Notes: generated from the sequence alone by a model not told the origin. DNA of 64,000 nucleotides from Stutzerimonas kunmingensis (GCF_014764705.1 NZ_JACXXG010000001.1:248001-312000), one strand, 5' to 3'; positions 1-8,746 are shown, numbered from the stretch's first letter. Program-made: numbers and translations.

Positions 1-717
1 TACGCGGAAATCCTCAAGCCGTTGATCACCGATGTCACCGCCCGCCTGCACGAGCTGCGCAAGCAGGGCGCCTGCATCATGTTCGAGGGCGCGCAGGGCT
101 CGCTGCTGGACATCGACCATGGCACCTATCCCTACGTCACCAGCTCCAGCACCACTGCCGGCGGCACTGCCACCGGTTCGGGCTTCGGTCCGCTGTATCT
201 GGATTACATTCTCGGTATCACCAAGGCATACACCACGCGCGTGGGTTCCGGTCCGTTCCCGACCGAGCTGTTCGATGATATCGGTGCTCGCCTGGCCGAG
301 CGCGGTCACGAGTTCGGTTCCACTACCGGCCGTGCGCGGCGCTGCGGCTGGTTCGATGCAGTGATCCTGCGTCGCGCCATCGAGATCAACAGTATATCCG
401 GCATCTGCCTGACCAAGCTCGACGTGCTCGATGGTCTGGAAACCATCCGCATATGTATCGGTTACAAGGATCGTAACGGCGATGTTCTGGTTGACGCGCC
501 GACCGATGCGGACAGCTATGACGGCCTGCAGCCGGTATACGAAGAGATGCCGGGCTGGAGCGAGTCGACTGTTGGTGCGAAGACCCTTGATGAGCTGCCC
601 GCCAATGCGCGCGCGTACATCAAGCGTCTCGAGGAGCTGGTCGAGGCGCCGGTGGATATCATCTCCACCGGCCCGGATCGCAACGAAACCATTGTGCTGC
701 GCCACCCTTACGCCTGA
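1..717 (+). CDS. purA: Adenylosuccinate synthetase, 3' part (5' end outside window)
   Basis: Joins IMP and aspartate using GTP, the first committed step from IMP to AMP, in the cytoplasm. The reading frame is open from base 1 and gives 238 residues. The family is about 430 residues, so roughly the first 190 (including the P-loop and catalytic N-terminus) lie upstream of the window. Visible signatures are the family motif [20 protein letters not shown], then a GFGPLYLDY segment, [10 protein letters not shown], and [13 protein letters not shown] near the base-recognition region. The protein ends in a C-terminus typical of the family ([16 protein letters not shown]). A strong terminator follows 20 bases after the stop. 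In Pseudomonas purA sits just upstream of tRNA-Leu and rnr, as here. The TTG at 22 is an internal codon, not the start. Confidence 0.97.
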   Translation, partial: YAEILKPLITDVTARLHELRKQGACIMFEGAQGSLLDIDHGTYPYVTSSSTTAGGTATGSGFGPLYLDYILGITKAYTTRVGSGPFPTELFDDIGARLAERGHEFGSTTGRARRCGWFDAVILRRAIEINSISGICLTKLDVLDGLETIRICIGYKDRNGDVLVDAPTDADSYDGLQPVYEEMPGWSESTVGAKTLDELPANARAYIKRLEELVEAPVDIISTGPDRNETIVLRHPYA

Positions 718-736
718 TCTAGGCTGCAGGTACACA

Positions 737-764
737 AAGACCGCCTTCGGGCGGTCTTCTTTTG
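737..764 (+). terminator. Rho-independent terminator of purA
   Basis: A perfect 9-bp stem, AAGACCGCC with GGCGGTCTT, closes on a TTCG tetraloop and is followed by a short T-rich tract. It lies 20 bases after the purA stop. Confidence 0.9.
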
Positions 765-818
765 TCTGGCGTGGCCGGCTATCGGAAGGGGTAGTTCAAT
801 CAGTTGCTCGCCGAAACG

Positions 819-847
819 AAAAAACCGAGCCAGGGGCTCGGTTTTTT
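819..847 (-). terminator. Terminator of the tRNA-Leu pair (bidirectional stem-loop)
   Basis: The stem CCGAGCC/GGCTCGG has a 3-nt loop and is flanked by six A and six T, so it reads as an intrinsic terminator on both strands. On the minus strand it lies 10 bases after the last tRNA-Leu and should end that transcript. On the plus strand it would back up the purA terminator. Confidence 0.85.
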
Positions 848-856
848 CTTGAAGAG

Positions 857-943
857 TGGTGCCCAGGAGAAGACTCGAACTTCCACGGTGTTGCCACCGC
901 TAGGACCTGAACCTAGTGCGTCTACCAATTCCGCCACCTGGGC
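857..943 (-). tRNA. tRNA-Leu (anticodon CAG), distal copy
   Basis: On the minus strand this is an 87-nt type II tRNA with acceptor stem GCCCAGG/CCTGGGC, an A discriminator and an encoded CCA end. The anticodon stem is CTAGG/CCTAG with loop TTCAGGT, giving anticodon CAG. The long variable arm and the T-loop GTTCGAGTC are present. It is base-for-base identical to the copy at 1059-1145 and is probably co-transcribed with it. Confidence 0.97.
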
Positions 944-1058
944 ACATTGCGATGATCGCTCACCGGCTTTTTGCCATTTCACCGATCAGATCGGCCGAAG
1001 TCGGCTTCTTCGTCTTGCATGAGACTCGCCATGTCGCAGCGGGTTTCATTTGAATAAG

Positions 1059-1145
1059 TGGTGCCCAGGAGAAGACTCGAACTTCCACGGTGTTGCCACC
1101 GCTAGGACCTGAACCTAGTGCGTCTACCAATTCCGCCACCTGGGC
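1059..1145 (-). tRNA. tRNA-Leu (anticodon CAG), proximal copy
   Basis: An 87-nt minus-strand tRNA-Leu identical to the copy 115 bases away, with CAG anticodon, a long variable arm and an encoded CCA. It is first in the pair and lies about 60 bases downstream of a good sigma70 promoter (1209-1237). Confidence 0.97.
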
Positions 1146-1208
1146 ACTAGAAACGATGATACTAAGCCGTTTCCGTGTTACAACGTCTGCCAGACATTGT
1201 GGGCGCGA

Positions 1209-1237
1209 ACTATACGGCTGAGGTTTGGCCTTGTAAA
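1209..1237 (-). promoter_or_regulatory. sigma70 promoter of the tRNA-Leu pair
   Basis: On the minus strand TTTACA (1237-1232) is followed by exactly 17 bases and then TATAGT (1214-1209). The discriminator after it is GC-rich (TCGCGCCC), as expected for stringently controlled stable-RNA promoters. The start would be near 1202, giving a leader of roughly 57 nt. Confidence 0.75.
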
Positions 1238-1260
1238 CCCCTGATGGCGAAAAATAATTC
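1231..1260 (+). promoter_or_regulatory. Possible rnr promoter
   Basis: TTGTAA (1231-1236), an 18-base spacer, then TAATTC (1255-1260), about 90 bases before the rnr start. Its -35 box overlaps the -35 of the opposing tRNA promoter. Only moderate similarity to consensus. Confidence 0.3.
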
Positions 1261-1349
1261 GCGTGAAAGCTGCCGTCCGGGAGCGATTCGCGCTTCAATA
1301 GAAGAAGGGCGTTCTGGCCCTATAAATGAATGAAAGGTGACATCTCTTA

Positions 1350-3854
1350 ATGGCCGATTGGCAATCCCTCGATCCCGAGGCCGCTCGTGAAGCGGAAAAG
1401 TACGACAACCCCATTCCCAGTCGCGAGCTGATTCTCCAGCATCTCGGTGAGCGCGGCTCCCCGGCGGCCCGCGAAGAGCTGGTTGAAGAGTTCGGACTGG
1501 CGTCCGAAGAAGATATCGAAGCGCTGCGTCGCCGCCTGCGAGCGATGGAGCGCGATGGTCAGCTAATCTACACCCGGCGCGGCACCTATGCCCCGGTGGA
1601 CAAGCTGGACCTGGTCTGCGGTCGCGTCAGTGGGCACCGCGACGGCTTCGGCTTTCTCATCCCGGATGACGGCAGCGATGACCTGTTTCTCAGCCCCACG
1701 CAGATGCGCCTGGTGTTCGACGGCGACCGCTGTCTGGCGCGCGTTGCCGGGCTTGATCGGCGTGGGCGTCGTGAGGGCGCGATCGTTGAAGTGATCAGTC
1801 GGGCGCACGAAAGCATCGTTGGTCGCTACCACATTGAGAGCGACGTCGGTTTTGTCATTCCTGACAACCCGAAAATCCAGCAAGAAGTGCTGGTGACGCC
1901 GGGCCGCGCGCTCGACGCCAAACCGGGGCAGTTTGTCGAGGTCAAGATCACTCACTGGCCGACCCAGCGCTTCCAGCCGCAGGGCGACATCGTTGAGGTG
2001 ATCGGCAACTACATGGCGCCGGGCATGGAAATCGACGTGGCGCTACGCAGCTTCGATATCCCGCATGTCTGGCCGGAAGCGGTGCTGAAGGAAGCGTCCC
2101 GGCTGAAGCCCGAGGTCGAGGAAAAGGACAAGCACAAGCGCGTCGATCTGCGCCATCTACCGTTCGTGACCATCGATGGTGAAGACGCGCGCGACTTCGA
2201 CGATGCGGTCTATTGCGAGAAGCCTGGCGGCTGGAAGCTCCTGACAGGAGGTTTCCGCCTGTATGTCGCCATTGCCGACGTGTCGCACTACGTCAAGGTC
2301 GACTCGGCGCTCGACAAGGAGGCCGTGGTTCGCGGCAACTCGGTGTACTTCCCTGAGCGGGTGGTGCCCATGCTTCCCGAGCAGCTTTCCAACGGGCTCT
2401 GTTCGCTGAATCCGCAGGTCGATCGCCTGGCCATGGTCTGCGAGATCACGCTGAGCAAGTCGGGAAAGATGACCGACTACCAGTTCTACGAGGCGGTGAT
2501 TCATTCCCATGCGCGACTGACCTACAACAAGGTCAGCGCGATGCTGGAGCAGCCCAAGTCAGCCGAAGGCAAGCGGCTGAGCGGGGAGTACGCCGAAGTG
2601 TTGCCGCATCTCAAGCAGCTCTATTCGCTCTACAAGGTGCTGCTCAAGGCGCGTCATACTCGCGGCGCGATCGATTTCGAGACCCAGGAAACGCGTATCG
2701 TCTTCGGTGCCGATCGCAAGATCGCCGAGATCAAGCCGACCGAGCGCAACGATGCGCACAAGCTGATCGAGGAGTGCATGCTCTGCGCCAACGTCGCCAC
2801 GGCGGCATTCCTGCAGAAGCATGAGATCCCAGCGCTTTATCGTGTCCACGATGCGCCGCCGCTGGAGCGCCAGGAAAAGCTGCGCGCCTTTCTCGGTGAA
2901 CTGGGTCTCTCGTTGCACAAGGGCAAGGAAGGTCCGACGCCGAAGGATTACCAGGCGCTGCTGGAGCAGATTCAGGGGCGCCCGGATTTCCATGTGATCC
3001 AGACGGTCATGCTGCGCTCGCTGAGTCAGGCCGTATACAGCGCCGAGAACAATGGTCACTTTGGCCTGAACTACGAGGCTTACGCCCACTTCACTTCGCC
3101 AATCAGGCGTTATCCCGATCTGCTGGTGCATCGCGCCATTCGCAGTGTCATCCGCTCCCGTCGAGACACGCCTCATGTGCGCCGCGAAGGCGCTACCAGC
3201 ATGCCCAAGGCGCGAATCTATCCGTACGACGAAGCCGCGCTGGAGCAGCTGGGCGAGCAATGCTCGATGACCGAGCGACGCGCCGACGAAGCTACCCGCG
3301 ACGTCACTAACTGGCTTAAGTGCGAGTTCATGAAGGATCGTGTCGGCGAGGCCTTCCCTGGTGTGATTACTGCGGTGACTGGCTTCGGCCTGTTCGTCGA
3401 GCTGACAGACATCTACGTAGAAGGGCTGGTGCATGTCACTGCCATGCCGGGCGACTACTACCACTTCGATCCGTTGCACCACCGGTTGTCCGGTGAGCGC
3501 AGTGGGCGCAGTTTCCGTCTCGGCGACAGCGTCGAGGTGCGCGTCATGCGCGTCGATCTGGATGAGCGCAAGATCGATTTCGAGCTGATCGGTGGTGGTA
3601 CCAAGTCTGCTCCGGGGCAGCGTGACGGTGCGAGCCGTGGACGCGAGCCGGGCAATGCCGATGTGCGCAAGAGTCGAGAGCTGAAGAAGGCATTGCTCGC
3701 CGAGGCGAAGGGCGGCAGGAAGGGCAAGAGCGAGAAGGCGGCGGGCGGGAGCAAGTCGCGATCAGGCTCGGCCAAGCCGAAATCTGCAGCCAAGTCAGGT
3801 GACAAACCCACCGGCTCGAGTGGCGGTGCCAGAAAGCGCAAGGCCAAGTCATGA
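1350..3854 (+). CDS. rnr: Ribonuclease R
   Basis: A processive 3'-to-5' exoribonuclease that degrades structured RNA, including rRNA fragments and mRNA with stem-loops. The 834-residue protein has an N-terminal winged helix (about 20-90), cold-shock domains (about 85-235), the RNB catalytic domain, an S1 domain (about 655-745) and a basic Lys/Ser/Gly-rich tail from about 760. The catalytic metal-binding acids are visible in VTIDGEDARDFDDAVY as D276, D282, D284 and D285, offset by four from E. coli D272/278/280/281. The length is slightly above the E. coli enzyme (813). The ATG is preceded by a GAAAGGTG-type ribosome site. The stop overlaps the rlmB start (ATGA), so the two are translationally coupled. 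Confidence 0.97.
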   Translation: MADWQSLDPEAAREAEKYDNPIPSRELILQHLGERGSPAAREELVEEFGLASEEDIEALRRRLRAMERDGQLIYTRRGTYAPVDKLDLVCGRVSGHRDGFGFLIPDDGSDDLFLSPTQMRLVFDGDRCLARVAGLDRRGRREGAIVEVISRAHESIVGRYHIESDVGFVIPDNPKIQQEVLVTPGRALDAKPGQFVEVKITHWPTQRFQPQGDIVEVIGNYMAPGMEIDVALRSFDIPHVWPEAVLKEASRLKPEVEEKDKHKRVDLRHLPFVTIDGEDARDFDDAVYCEKPGGWKLLTGGFRLYVAIADVSHYVKVDSALDKEAVVRGNSVYFPERVVPMLPEQLSNGLCSLNPQVDRLAMVCEITLSKSGKMTDYQFYEAVIHSHARLTYNKVSAMLEQPKSAEGKRLSGEYAEVLPHLKQLYSLYKVLLKARHTRGAIDFETQETRIVFGADRKIAEIKPTERNDAHKLIEECMLCANVATAAFLQKHEIPALYRVHDAPPLERQEKLRAFLGELGLSLHKGKEGPTPKDYQALLEQIQGRPDFHVIQTVMLRSLSQAVYSAENNGHFGLNYEAYAHFTSPIRRYPDLLVHRAIRSVIRSRRDTPHVRREGATSMPKARIYPYDEAALEQLGEQCSMTERRADEATRDVTNWLKCEFMKDRVGEAFPGVITAVTGFGLFVELTDIYVEGLVHVTAMPGDYYHFDPLHHRLSGERSGRSFRLGDSVEVRVMRVDLDERKIDFELIGGGTKSAPGQRDGASRGREPGNADVRKSRELKKALLAEAKGGRKGKSEKAAGGSKSRSGSAKPKSAAKSGDKPTGSSGGARKRKAKS

Positions 3855-4606
3855 GTCAGCTGGAAAAGATCTACGGCCTGCACGCTGTCGAGGCATTGCT
3901 GCGCCATCATCCCAAGCGCGTCAAGCAGGTATGGCTGGCAGAGGGGCGCGGCGATCCGCGCGCCCAGATGGTGATTGAGCTGGCTGCTCAGGCACGTGTG
4001 AGTGTCGGGCAGTGTGAGCGGCGGGAGATGGATGCCTGGGTCGAAGGCGTGCATCAGGGTGTGGTCGCCGAGGTGAGTCCCAGTCAGGTATGGGGTGAGG
4101 CCATGCTCGAGGAATTGCTTGATCGCGCCGATGGCCCGCCGCTGCTGTTGGTGCTGGATGGTGTGACGGATCCGCACAACCTCGGTGCCTGTCTGCGCAC
4201 CGCGGACGCGGCCGGTGCGCTCGCCGTGATCGTGCCGAAAGACAAATCGGCCACTCTCAATGCCACCGTTCGCAAGGTTGCCTGCGGTGCGGCGGAAGTG
4301 ATTCCGCTGGTCGCCGTGACCAACCTTGCGCGTACGCTGGAGAAGCTGCAGCAGCGTGGATTATGGGTCGTGGGGACGGCGGGCGAAGCTGAGCAATCAC
4401 TCTACGATCAGGATCTCACCGGGCCCATCGTGCTTATCATGGGCGCCGAGGGTCGCGGTATGCGGCGCCTGACGCGTGAACACTGTGATTATCTGGTGCG
4501 CCTGCCCATGGCCGGCAGCGTCAGCAGTCTGAATGTTTCTGTGGCGACCGGCGTATGCCTGTTCGAGGCGCTGCGTCAGCGCAAGAGCGCCAAGGTCGCT
4601 GGCTGA
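3851..4606 (+). CDS. rlmB: 23S rRNA (guanosine-2'-O)-methyltransferase RlmB
   Basis: Methylates the 2'-O of G2251 in the 23S rRNA P-loop using S-adenosylmethionine. The 251-residue protein has an N-terminal substrate-binding domain (about 5-80) and a SpoU/TrmH trefoil-knot domain. The three SPOUT motifs are visible: LDGVTDPHNLGACLRTADAA, GAEGRGMRRLT, and LPMAGSVSSLNVSVATG near the C-terminus. The ATG overlaps the rnr stop by four bases, and the rnr-rlmB pairing is conserved across gammaproteobacteria. No T-rich terminator follows directly, only the inverted repeat at 4629-4657. Confidence 0.97.
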   Translation: MSQLEKIYGLHAVEALLRHHPKRVKQVWLAEGRGDPRAQMVIELAAQARVSVGQCERREMDAWVEGVHQGVVAEVSPSQVWGEAMLEELLDRADGPPLLLVLDGVTDPHNLGACLRTADAAGALAVIVPKDKSATLNATVRKVACGAAEVIPLVAVTNLARTLEKLQQRGLWVVGTAGEAEQSLYDQDLTGPIVLIMGAEGRGMRRLTREHCDYLVRLPMAGSVSSLNVSVATGVCLFEALRQRKSAKVAG

Positions 4607-4628
4607 ACGCCTGACCTGCTGATCTGAA

Positions 4629-4657
4629 ACCGATTGACCTTTTTGTGGTCAATCGGT
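4629..4657 (+). terminator. Stem-loop after rlmB, weak terminator candidate
   Basis: A perfect 11-bp inverted repeat (ACCGATTGACC / GGTCAATCGGT) with a 7-nt T-rich loop lies 22 bases after the rlmB stop. No T tract follows it, so it may be a processing or mRNA-end structure rather than a classical intrinsic terminator. Confidence 0.4.
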
Positions 4658-4773
4658 GTCCAGGCCCGTCCGCGGAGAGCGGCTTCTCGTCATATTTTGC
4701 TTGAGGGCTCCGGGTGCTGCCGGAGCCTTGCTGGGTTAGTTACGCGGCGTCAGGCTCGTACCATGGAGGTTGT

Positions 4774-6942
4774 ATGCAGCAGCGCCCGTCTTTCGAAAGT
4801 CTGTTCCGGCTATCCCCGAATGCTTATGTCCTGCTTGATCGTGATCTGGTCATTCTGGATGCGAATGCCGCTTACCTGACGCTTACCGGGCGAAAGCTGA
4901 CGGATATCCAGGGTCAGCGCCTTCATGAAGCTTTCGCTGCCGATCCGCTCAGTCCCGAGATGACCCGAGTGCAAGAGTTGCTCGATTCGTTTGCGCGGGT
5001 GCTCAGCCGCAAGGCGGTCGATACGTTGCCGGTGATTCGTTACTCCATCGCGCGACAAACGCCGCTTGGCCCGGTTTACGAGGATCGTTACTGGAGCGCC
5101 ACGCACACGCCAATCCTGGATGAGCAGGGAGAGGTCGTTGCGATTCTGCAGCACACCTCGGACATTACCGAGCTGCAGGCAATGAAAGACTCGTTGAGTC
5201 AGGCGGCAGCCGGTCGGCAGCCCTTGCAGCAGTTGGAGCAAGGCGTAATGTCCCGTGCCAGGCTGCTGCAGTCCGAAGGCGAGCAGCTGCGCCGTCTGTT
5301 CGCGCAGGCGCCTGGGTTCGTCTGCTTTCTGCGCGGCCCTGATCATGTATATGAATTGGTCAATGATGCCTATCGGCAGGTCACCGGGCACCGTCAGCTG
5401 CTTGGCAAGACGGTTCGCGAGGGATTGCCCGAGATCGAGGGGCAGGCCCTCATCGGTCTGCTCGACGAGGTCTATCGCACCGGTCAGCCGTATGTCGGCA
5501 AACGTGTATCGCTGTTCCTGAGACGGTATCCGGACAAGGAGCCACAGGAAGCGATTCTGGATTTCGTTTTGCAGCCGATCGTCGAGAACGACGGCGGGGT
5601 CATTGGCATCTTCGTTCAAGGGCAGGATGTGACCGAGCAGCAGCGCAACGAGGCGGAGCTGCAGCGTTATCGCGATCACCTGGAAGAGCTGGTCCGTGAG
5701 CGAACCCTGGCGCTGCAGCAAAGTGAGGCCGAGCGACAGGTGGCTGAGCAGGCCCTGCAGCAGGCTCAGCGGTTGGAGGCAGTGGGCAAGCTGACTGGTG
5801 GCATCGCGCACGACTTCAACAACATGCTGCAGATCATCGGAGGCAACCTGCAGCTGCTACGGCGTGGTCTCGGTAGCGATCAGACTGCAGCGCGACGGTT
5901 GGACTCGGCTGTCAGCGGGGTCGAGAAGGGTGCGCGTCTGGCGTCGCAGCTGCTGGCTTTCGCCAGCCGCCAACCATTGTTGCCGCGCCAGGTGCACTTG
6001 CCGGAGCTGCTTGAGCAGATGCACGAGCTGCTAAATGGGGCGTTGGGGTCGGCGGTACAGCTGGAGCTGGAGGTGCTGGGCGAGCCATGGCCGGTGTTCG
6101 CCGATGTCGGCAATCTGCAGAGCGTAGTGTTGAACCTCGCTTCCAACGCGCGCGATGCGATGGCGGGTAGCGGACGTGTGGTGCTGCGTCTGGAGAATCG
6201 CCAGCTGGGCGAGGATGCGCCTGGCAACTCGCGTGGCGATTACGTCCTGCTCAGTGTCATCGACGAGGGCGGCGGTATGAGTGACGACGTGCGCGCACGG
6301 GCATTCGAACCCTTCTTCACCACTAAGCAGGACTGCAATGCCTCCGGTCTCGGCTTGAGCATGGTTTATGGATTCGTCAAGCAGAGCGGTGGCTTCGTTA
6401 CGCTGGAGAGCGGCGAGCGCGATGGTACCGCTGTGCATGTGTATTTGCCGCGCTGCGTCGATGACGGGCAGCGGCAGGGCGCGGGAGGTGATCTCTCGGC
6501 AGGTCCGGCCAAAGCGGTGGCGGGCGACCCGCAGCCTGACGATGTCGTGGAAAACCCGGCGGCCGATGATGCCAGTCTGAAGATCCTCTTCGTCGAGGAT
6601 GACCCGACCCTGCGCATGCTTACCGGTGAAGTGATGATGGAGCTAGGGCATCAGGTCGTCGCAAGCGAGACAGCGGAAGAGGCCCTGGAGGCGCTGGGGC
6701 AGCAGCCTTTCGACGTGCTGCTGACGGATGTCGGCCTGGCCGGGATGAGCGGAATCGATCTGGCGCGTGAAGCTAGTGCGCGTCACCCGAGGTTATCGCT
6801 GGTGATCGCCTCGGGCTATGCGGTCAATGCTTCGGATGTGGGCCTCGATCAGTTGCGTACCATGCTGAAGCCGTACGATATCCACCAGGTTCGCGAGCTG
6901 CTCGATGGTATTCGCGCCGAGCGTGCAGCGCTGCGCAACTGA
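4774..6942 (+). CDS. PAS-PAS hybrid sensor histidine kinase with C-terminal receiver
   Basis: A soluble-looking hybrid kinase of 722 residues with no clear membrane segment. It has a PAS domain (about 1-135), a second PAS/PAC domain (about 165-300), a coiled coil (about 295-345), a HisKA domain with H-box GGIAHDFNNML (H346), and a HATPase domain with N-box NLASNARDAM, G1 DEGGGMSD, F-box PFFTTK and G2 GLGLSMVYG. A receiver follows from about 605 with acidic pair EDD and phospho-acceptor D652 in LLTDVGLAGMSG. I chose ATG 4774 because GGAGG precedes it and the first PAS domain starts right there; the open frame reaches back to 4714. The signal and partner are unknown. The gene sits between rlmB and rpsF, where I would not expect a kinase in P. 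aeruginosa. Confidence 0.9.
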   Translation: MQQRPSFESLFRLSPNAYVLLDRDLVILDANAAYLTLTGRKLTDIQGQRLHEAFAADPLSPEMTRVQELLDSFARVLSRKAVDTLPVIRYSIARQTPLGPVYEDRYWSATHTPILDEQGEVVAILQHTSDITELQAMKDSLSQAAAGRQPLQQLEQGVMSRARLLQSEGEQLRRLFAQAPGFVCFLRGPDHVYELVNDAYRQVTGHRQLLGKTVREGLPEIEGQALIGLLDEVYRTGQPYVGKRVSLFLRRYPDKEPQEAILDFVLQPIVENDGGVIGIFVQGQDVTEQQRNEAELQRYRDHLEELVRERTLALQQSEAERQVAEQALQQAQRLEAVGKLTGGIAHDFNNMLQIIGGNLQLLRRGLGSDQTAARRLDSAVSGVEKGARLASQLLAFASRQPLLPRQVHLPELLEQMHELLNGALGSAVQLELEVLGEPWPVFADVGNLQSVVLNLASNARDAMAGSGRVVLRLENRQLGEDAPGNSRGDYVLLSVIDEGGGMSDDVRARAFEPFFTTKQDCNASGLGLSMVYGFVKQSGGFVTLESGERDGTAVHVYLPRCVDDGQRQGAGGDLSAGPAKAVAGDPQPDDVVENPAADDASLKILFVEDDPTLRMLTGEVMMELGHQVVASETAEEALEALGQQPFDVLLTDVGLAGMSGIDLAREASARHPRLSLVIASGYAVNASDVGLDQLRTMLKPYDIHQVRELLDGIRAERAALRN

Positions 6943-6977
6943 ATGTCTAAAGCTGGTTAAATATTCACCAGTTCGCC

Positions 6978-7006
6978 TTGCGCCGCTGTCAGCCCTTCTC
7001 TAGAAT
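6978..7006 (+). promoter_or_regulatory. sigma70 promoter of the rpsF operon
   Basis: TTGCGC (6978-6983), a 17-base spacer and TAGAAT (7001-7006), followed by a GC-rich discriminator. It would give a leader of roughly 110 nt before rpsF, long enough for RNA-based autoregulation. Confidence 0.75.
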
Positions 7007-7075
7007 GGCGCCCCTTGCCTGGACGGCAGGCGTTTGCGCGCCTACCTGCAAGCAAGACAACAAGTCATTCACTCC

Positions 7076-7116
7076 TTGCCTGACCGCTTAGTCGGCAGGC
7101 TGCAACCCGTAAGGAG
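7076..7116 (+). promoter_or_regulatory. Candidate S6:S18 autoregulatory leader element before rpsF
   Basis: Just upstream of rpsF the leader folds into a hairpin: GCCTG (7078-7082) pairs with CAGGC (7096-7100) and CCG (7084-7086) with CGG (7093-7095), around a 6-nt loop. TTGC and GCAA can close it outside. A further ACCCG lies beside the ribosome site AAGGAG (7111-7116). In many bacteria the S6:S18 complex binds a CCG-containing hairpin in the rpsF leader that mimics its 16S site. Assignment here is inference from position and shape. Confidence 0.4.
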
Positions 7117-7121
7117 CAATT

Positions 7122-7538
7122 ATGCGTCATTACGAAATCATCTTTCTGGTTCATCCGGACCAGAGCGAGCAGGTCGGCGGCATGGTGGAGCGTTACACCA
7201 AGCTGATCGAAGAAGACGGTGGCAAGATTCACCGCCTGGAAGACTGGGGCCGTCGTCAGCTGGCTTACGCCATCAACAACGTGCACAAGGCTCACTATGT
7301 GATGCTGAACGTCGAGTGCAGTGGCAAGGCCCTGGCCGAGCTGGAAGACAACTTCCGCTACAACGACGCCGTCATCCGTAACCTGATCATTCGTCGCGAC
7401 GAAGCCGAGACCGAACAGTCTGAAATGCTCAAGGCCGAGGAAAACCGTAGCGAGCGCCGCGAGCGTCGTGATCGCCCTGACAACACTGACGGCTCTAACG
7501 AGAGCGACAGTGACAGCGATAACAACGCTGACGAGTAA
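7122..7538 (+). CDS. rpsF: 30S ribosomal protein S6
   Basis: A small-subunit protein that forms a dimer with S18 on the central domain (platform) of the 30S subunit. The 138-residue sequence begins [18 protein letters not shown], contains the family segment [16 protein letters not shown], and ends in a long charged tail ([10 protein letters not shown]). That acidic tail is where glutamylation occurs in enterobacteria; whether it occurs here is unknown. AAGGAG lies 5 bases before the ATG. It is first in an operon with rpsR, the DUF2232 gene and rplI. Confidence 0.98.
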   Translation: MRHYEIIFLVHPDQSEQVGGMVERYTKLIEEDGGKIHRLEDWGRRQLAYAINNVHKAHYVMLNVECSGKALAELEDNFRYNDAVIRNLIIRRDEAETEQSEMLKAEENRSERRERRDRPDNTDGSNESDSDSDNNADE

Positions 7539-7566
7539 TCCACGGATCTATTGAGGAGCCTATTTC

Positions 7567-7797
7567 ATGGCACGTTTTTTCCGTCGTCGTAAGTTCTGCC
7601 GTTTCACCGCCGAAGGCGTGAAAGAGATCGACTACAAAGATCTCAACACCCTGAAGGCCTATATCTCCGAGACCGGCAAGATCGTTCCTAGCCGTATCAC
7701 CGGAACCAAGGCACGTTATCAGCGTCAGCTGGCTACCGCTATCAAGCGCGCCCGCTACCTGGCCCTGCTGCCCTACACCGACAGCCACGGCCGTTGA
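7567..7797 (+). CDS. rpsR: 30S ribosomal protein S18
   Basis: A 76-residue basic protein that binds 16S rRNA as a heterodimer with S6. Family signature segments are [35 protein letters not shown] and the conserved ending [20 protein letters not shown]. It starts 28 bases after rpsF behind a GAGGAG ribosome site, in the standard S6-S18 order. The length is normal for the family. Confidence 0.98.
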   Translation: MARFFRRRKFCRFTAEGVKEIDYKDLNTLKAYISETGKIVPSRITGTKARYQRQLATAIKRARYLALLPYTDSHGR

Positions 7798-7831
7798 TCC
7801 GGCTGGTCGACAGAAGTAAAGGATAAATCGC

Positions 7832-8725
7832 ATGCGTGCCCTGGCTGAGTTCATCATGCGCGGCCGTATGCAAGCCATCTTCGTGGTGGCGGGTGCTGCA
7901 GCGTTGCCCATGTTGTTCTGGCTGAGTGCAGCCGCGGGCAGCCTGGTGTTGTTGCGCCGTGGCCTCAACGATGCGTTGGGTGTGCTGGTCTGGGCGGTAT
8001 TGCCGGCACTGGCCTGGTGGTACTTCGGCGATCCGCGAACCCTGCTGGTATTGCTGGGCTCGCTGGGGCTGGCGTTACTGCTGCGCAGTCAGGCTTCGTG
8101 GGTGCGGGTGATGTTGTGCAGTGTGGGCCTTGGACTGCTGTATGTCTGGGCACTCGGTGCGGTGTTCGGCGAGCCCATTGCGGCGCTGGCCAGCGAACTG
8201 CAGAAAGTGTTGCCTGATGCATTGTCAGGCGCTTATCAGCAGCTTTCGGTGGAGGAGCGCGGACGCTTGGAGTCCTTGTTGGCACCGGTACTGACCGGCC
8301 TTCTGGCTGCATTGCTGCAGGTCGTCACCCTGCTTAGCCTGATGCTTGGTCGTTACTGGCAGGCAGCGTTGTACAACCCGGGCGGTTTCGGCAGTGAGTT
8401 TCGTACGCTGCGGTTCCCGCCACTGCTGGCGGTGCTGCTGCTGGTCGGCATGCTGCTTGGACCGAACCTGGGTGCGCAGCTGGCGGTTTTGACGCCGTTG
8501 TGCAGTGTACCGCTGGTGTTTGCCGGTATCGCGCTAATGCACGGGCTGGTGGCTCAGGGGCGTCTGCCGCGATTCTGGCTGGTGGGGCTGTACGTCACGC
8601 TGGTGCTGTTCATGCAGTTGATTTATCCGTTACTGGCCGTTTTGGCCATTGTCGACAGTCTGTTTGATTTTCGTGGTCGCGCAGCCGGTAAGAATGGCGC
8701 GGGACCTGCGAACGGTGAAGGTTAA
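7832..8725 (+). CDS. DUF2232-type integral membrane protein
   Basis: A 297-residue, very hydrophobic protein with about eight predicted membrane segments. It begins MRALAEFIMRGRMQAIFVV and ends in a short charged tail. It resembles the YybS/DUF2232 membrane protein found between rpsR and rplI in Pseudomonas (PA4933-like position). Its function is not known. AAGGAT precedes the ATG, and it lies inside the ribosomal operon, 34 bases after rpsR and 21 before rplI, so it must be co-transcribed. There are no recognisable catalytic motifs. Confidence 0.85.
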   Translation: MRALAEFIMRGRMQAIFVVAGAAALPMLFWLSAAAGSLVLLRRGLNDALGVLVWAVLPALAWWYFGDPRTLLVLLGSLGLALLLRSQASWVRVMLCSVGLGLLYVWALGAVFGEPIAALASELQKVLPDALSGAYQQLSVEERGRLESLLAPVLTGLLAALLQVVTLLSLMLGRYWQAALYNPGGFGSEFRTLRFPPLLAVLLLVGMLLGPNLGAQLAVLTPLCSVPLVFAGIALMHGLVAQGRLPRFWLVGLYVTLVLFMQLIYPLLAVLAIVDSLFDFRGRAAGKNGAGPANGEG

Positions 8726-8746
8726 AAGTTAAGAGGTAAGACTCAA

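Noticed and set aside
857..1145. Direct repeat of about 87 bases
   Set aside because: Explained entirely by two identical tRNA-Leu genes; not a mobile element or CRISPR unit.
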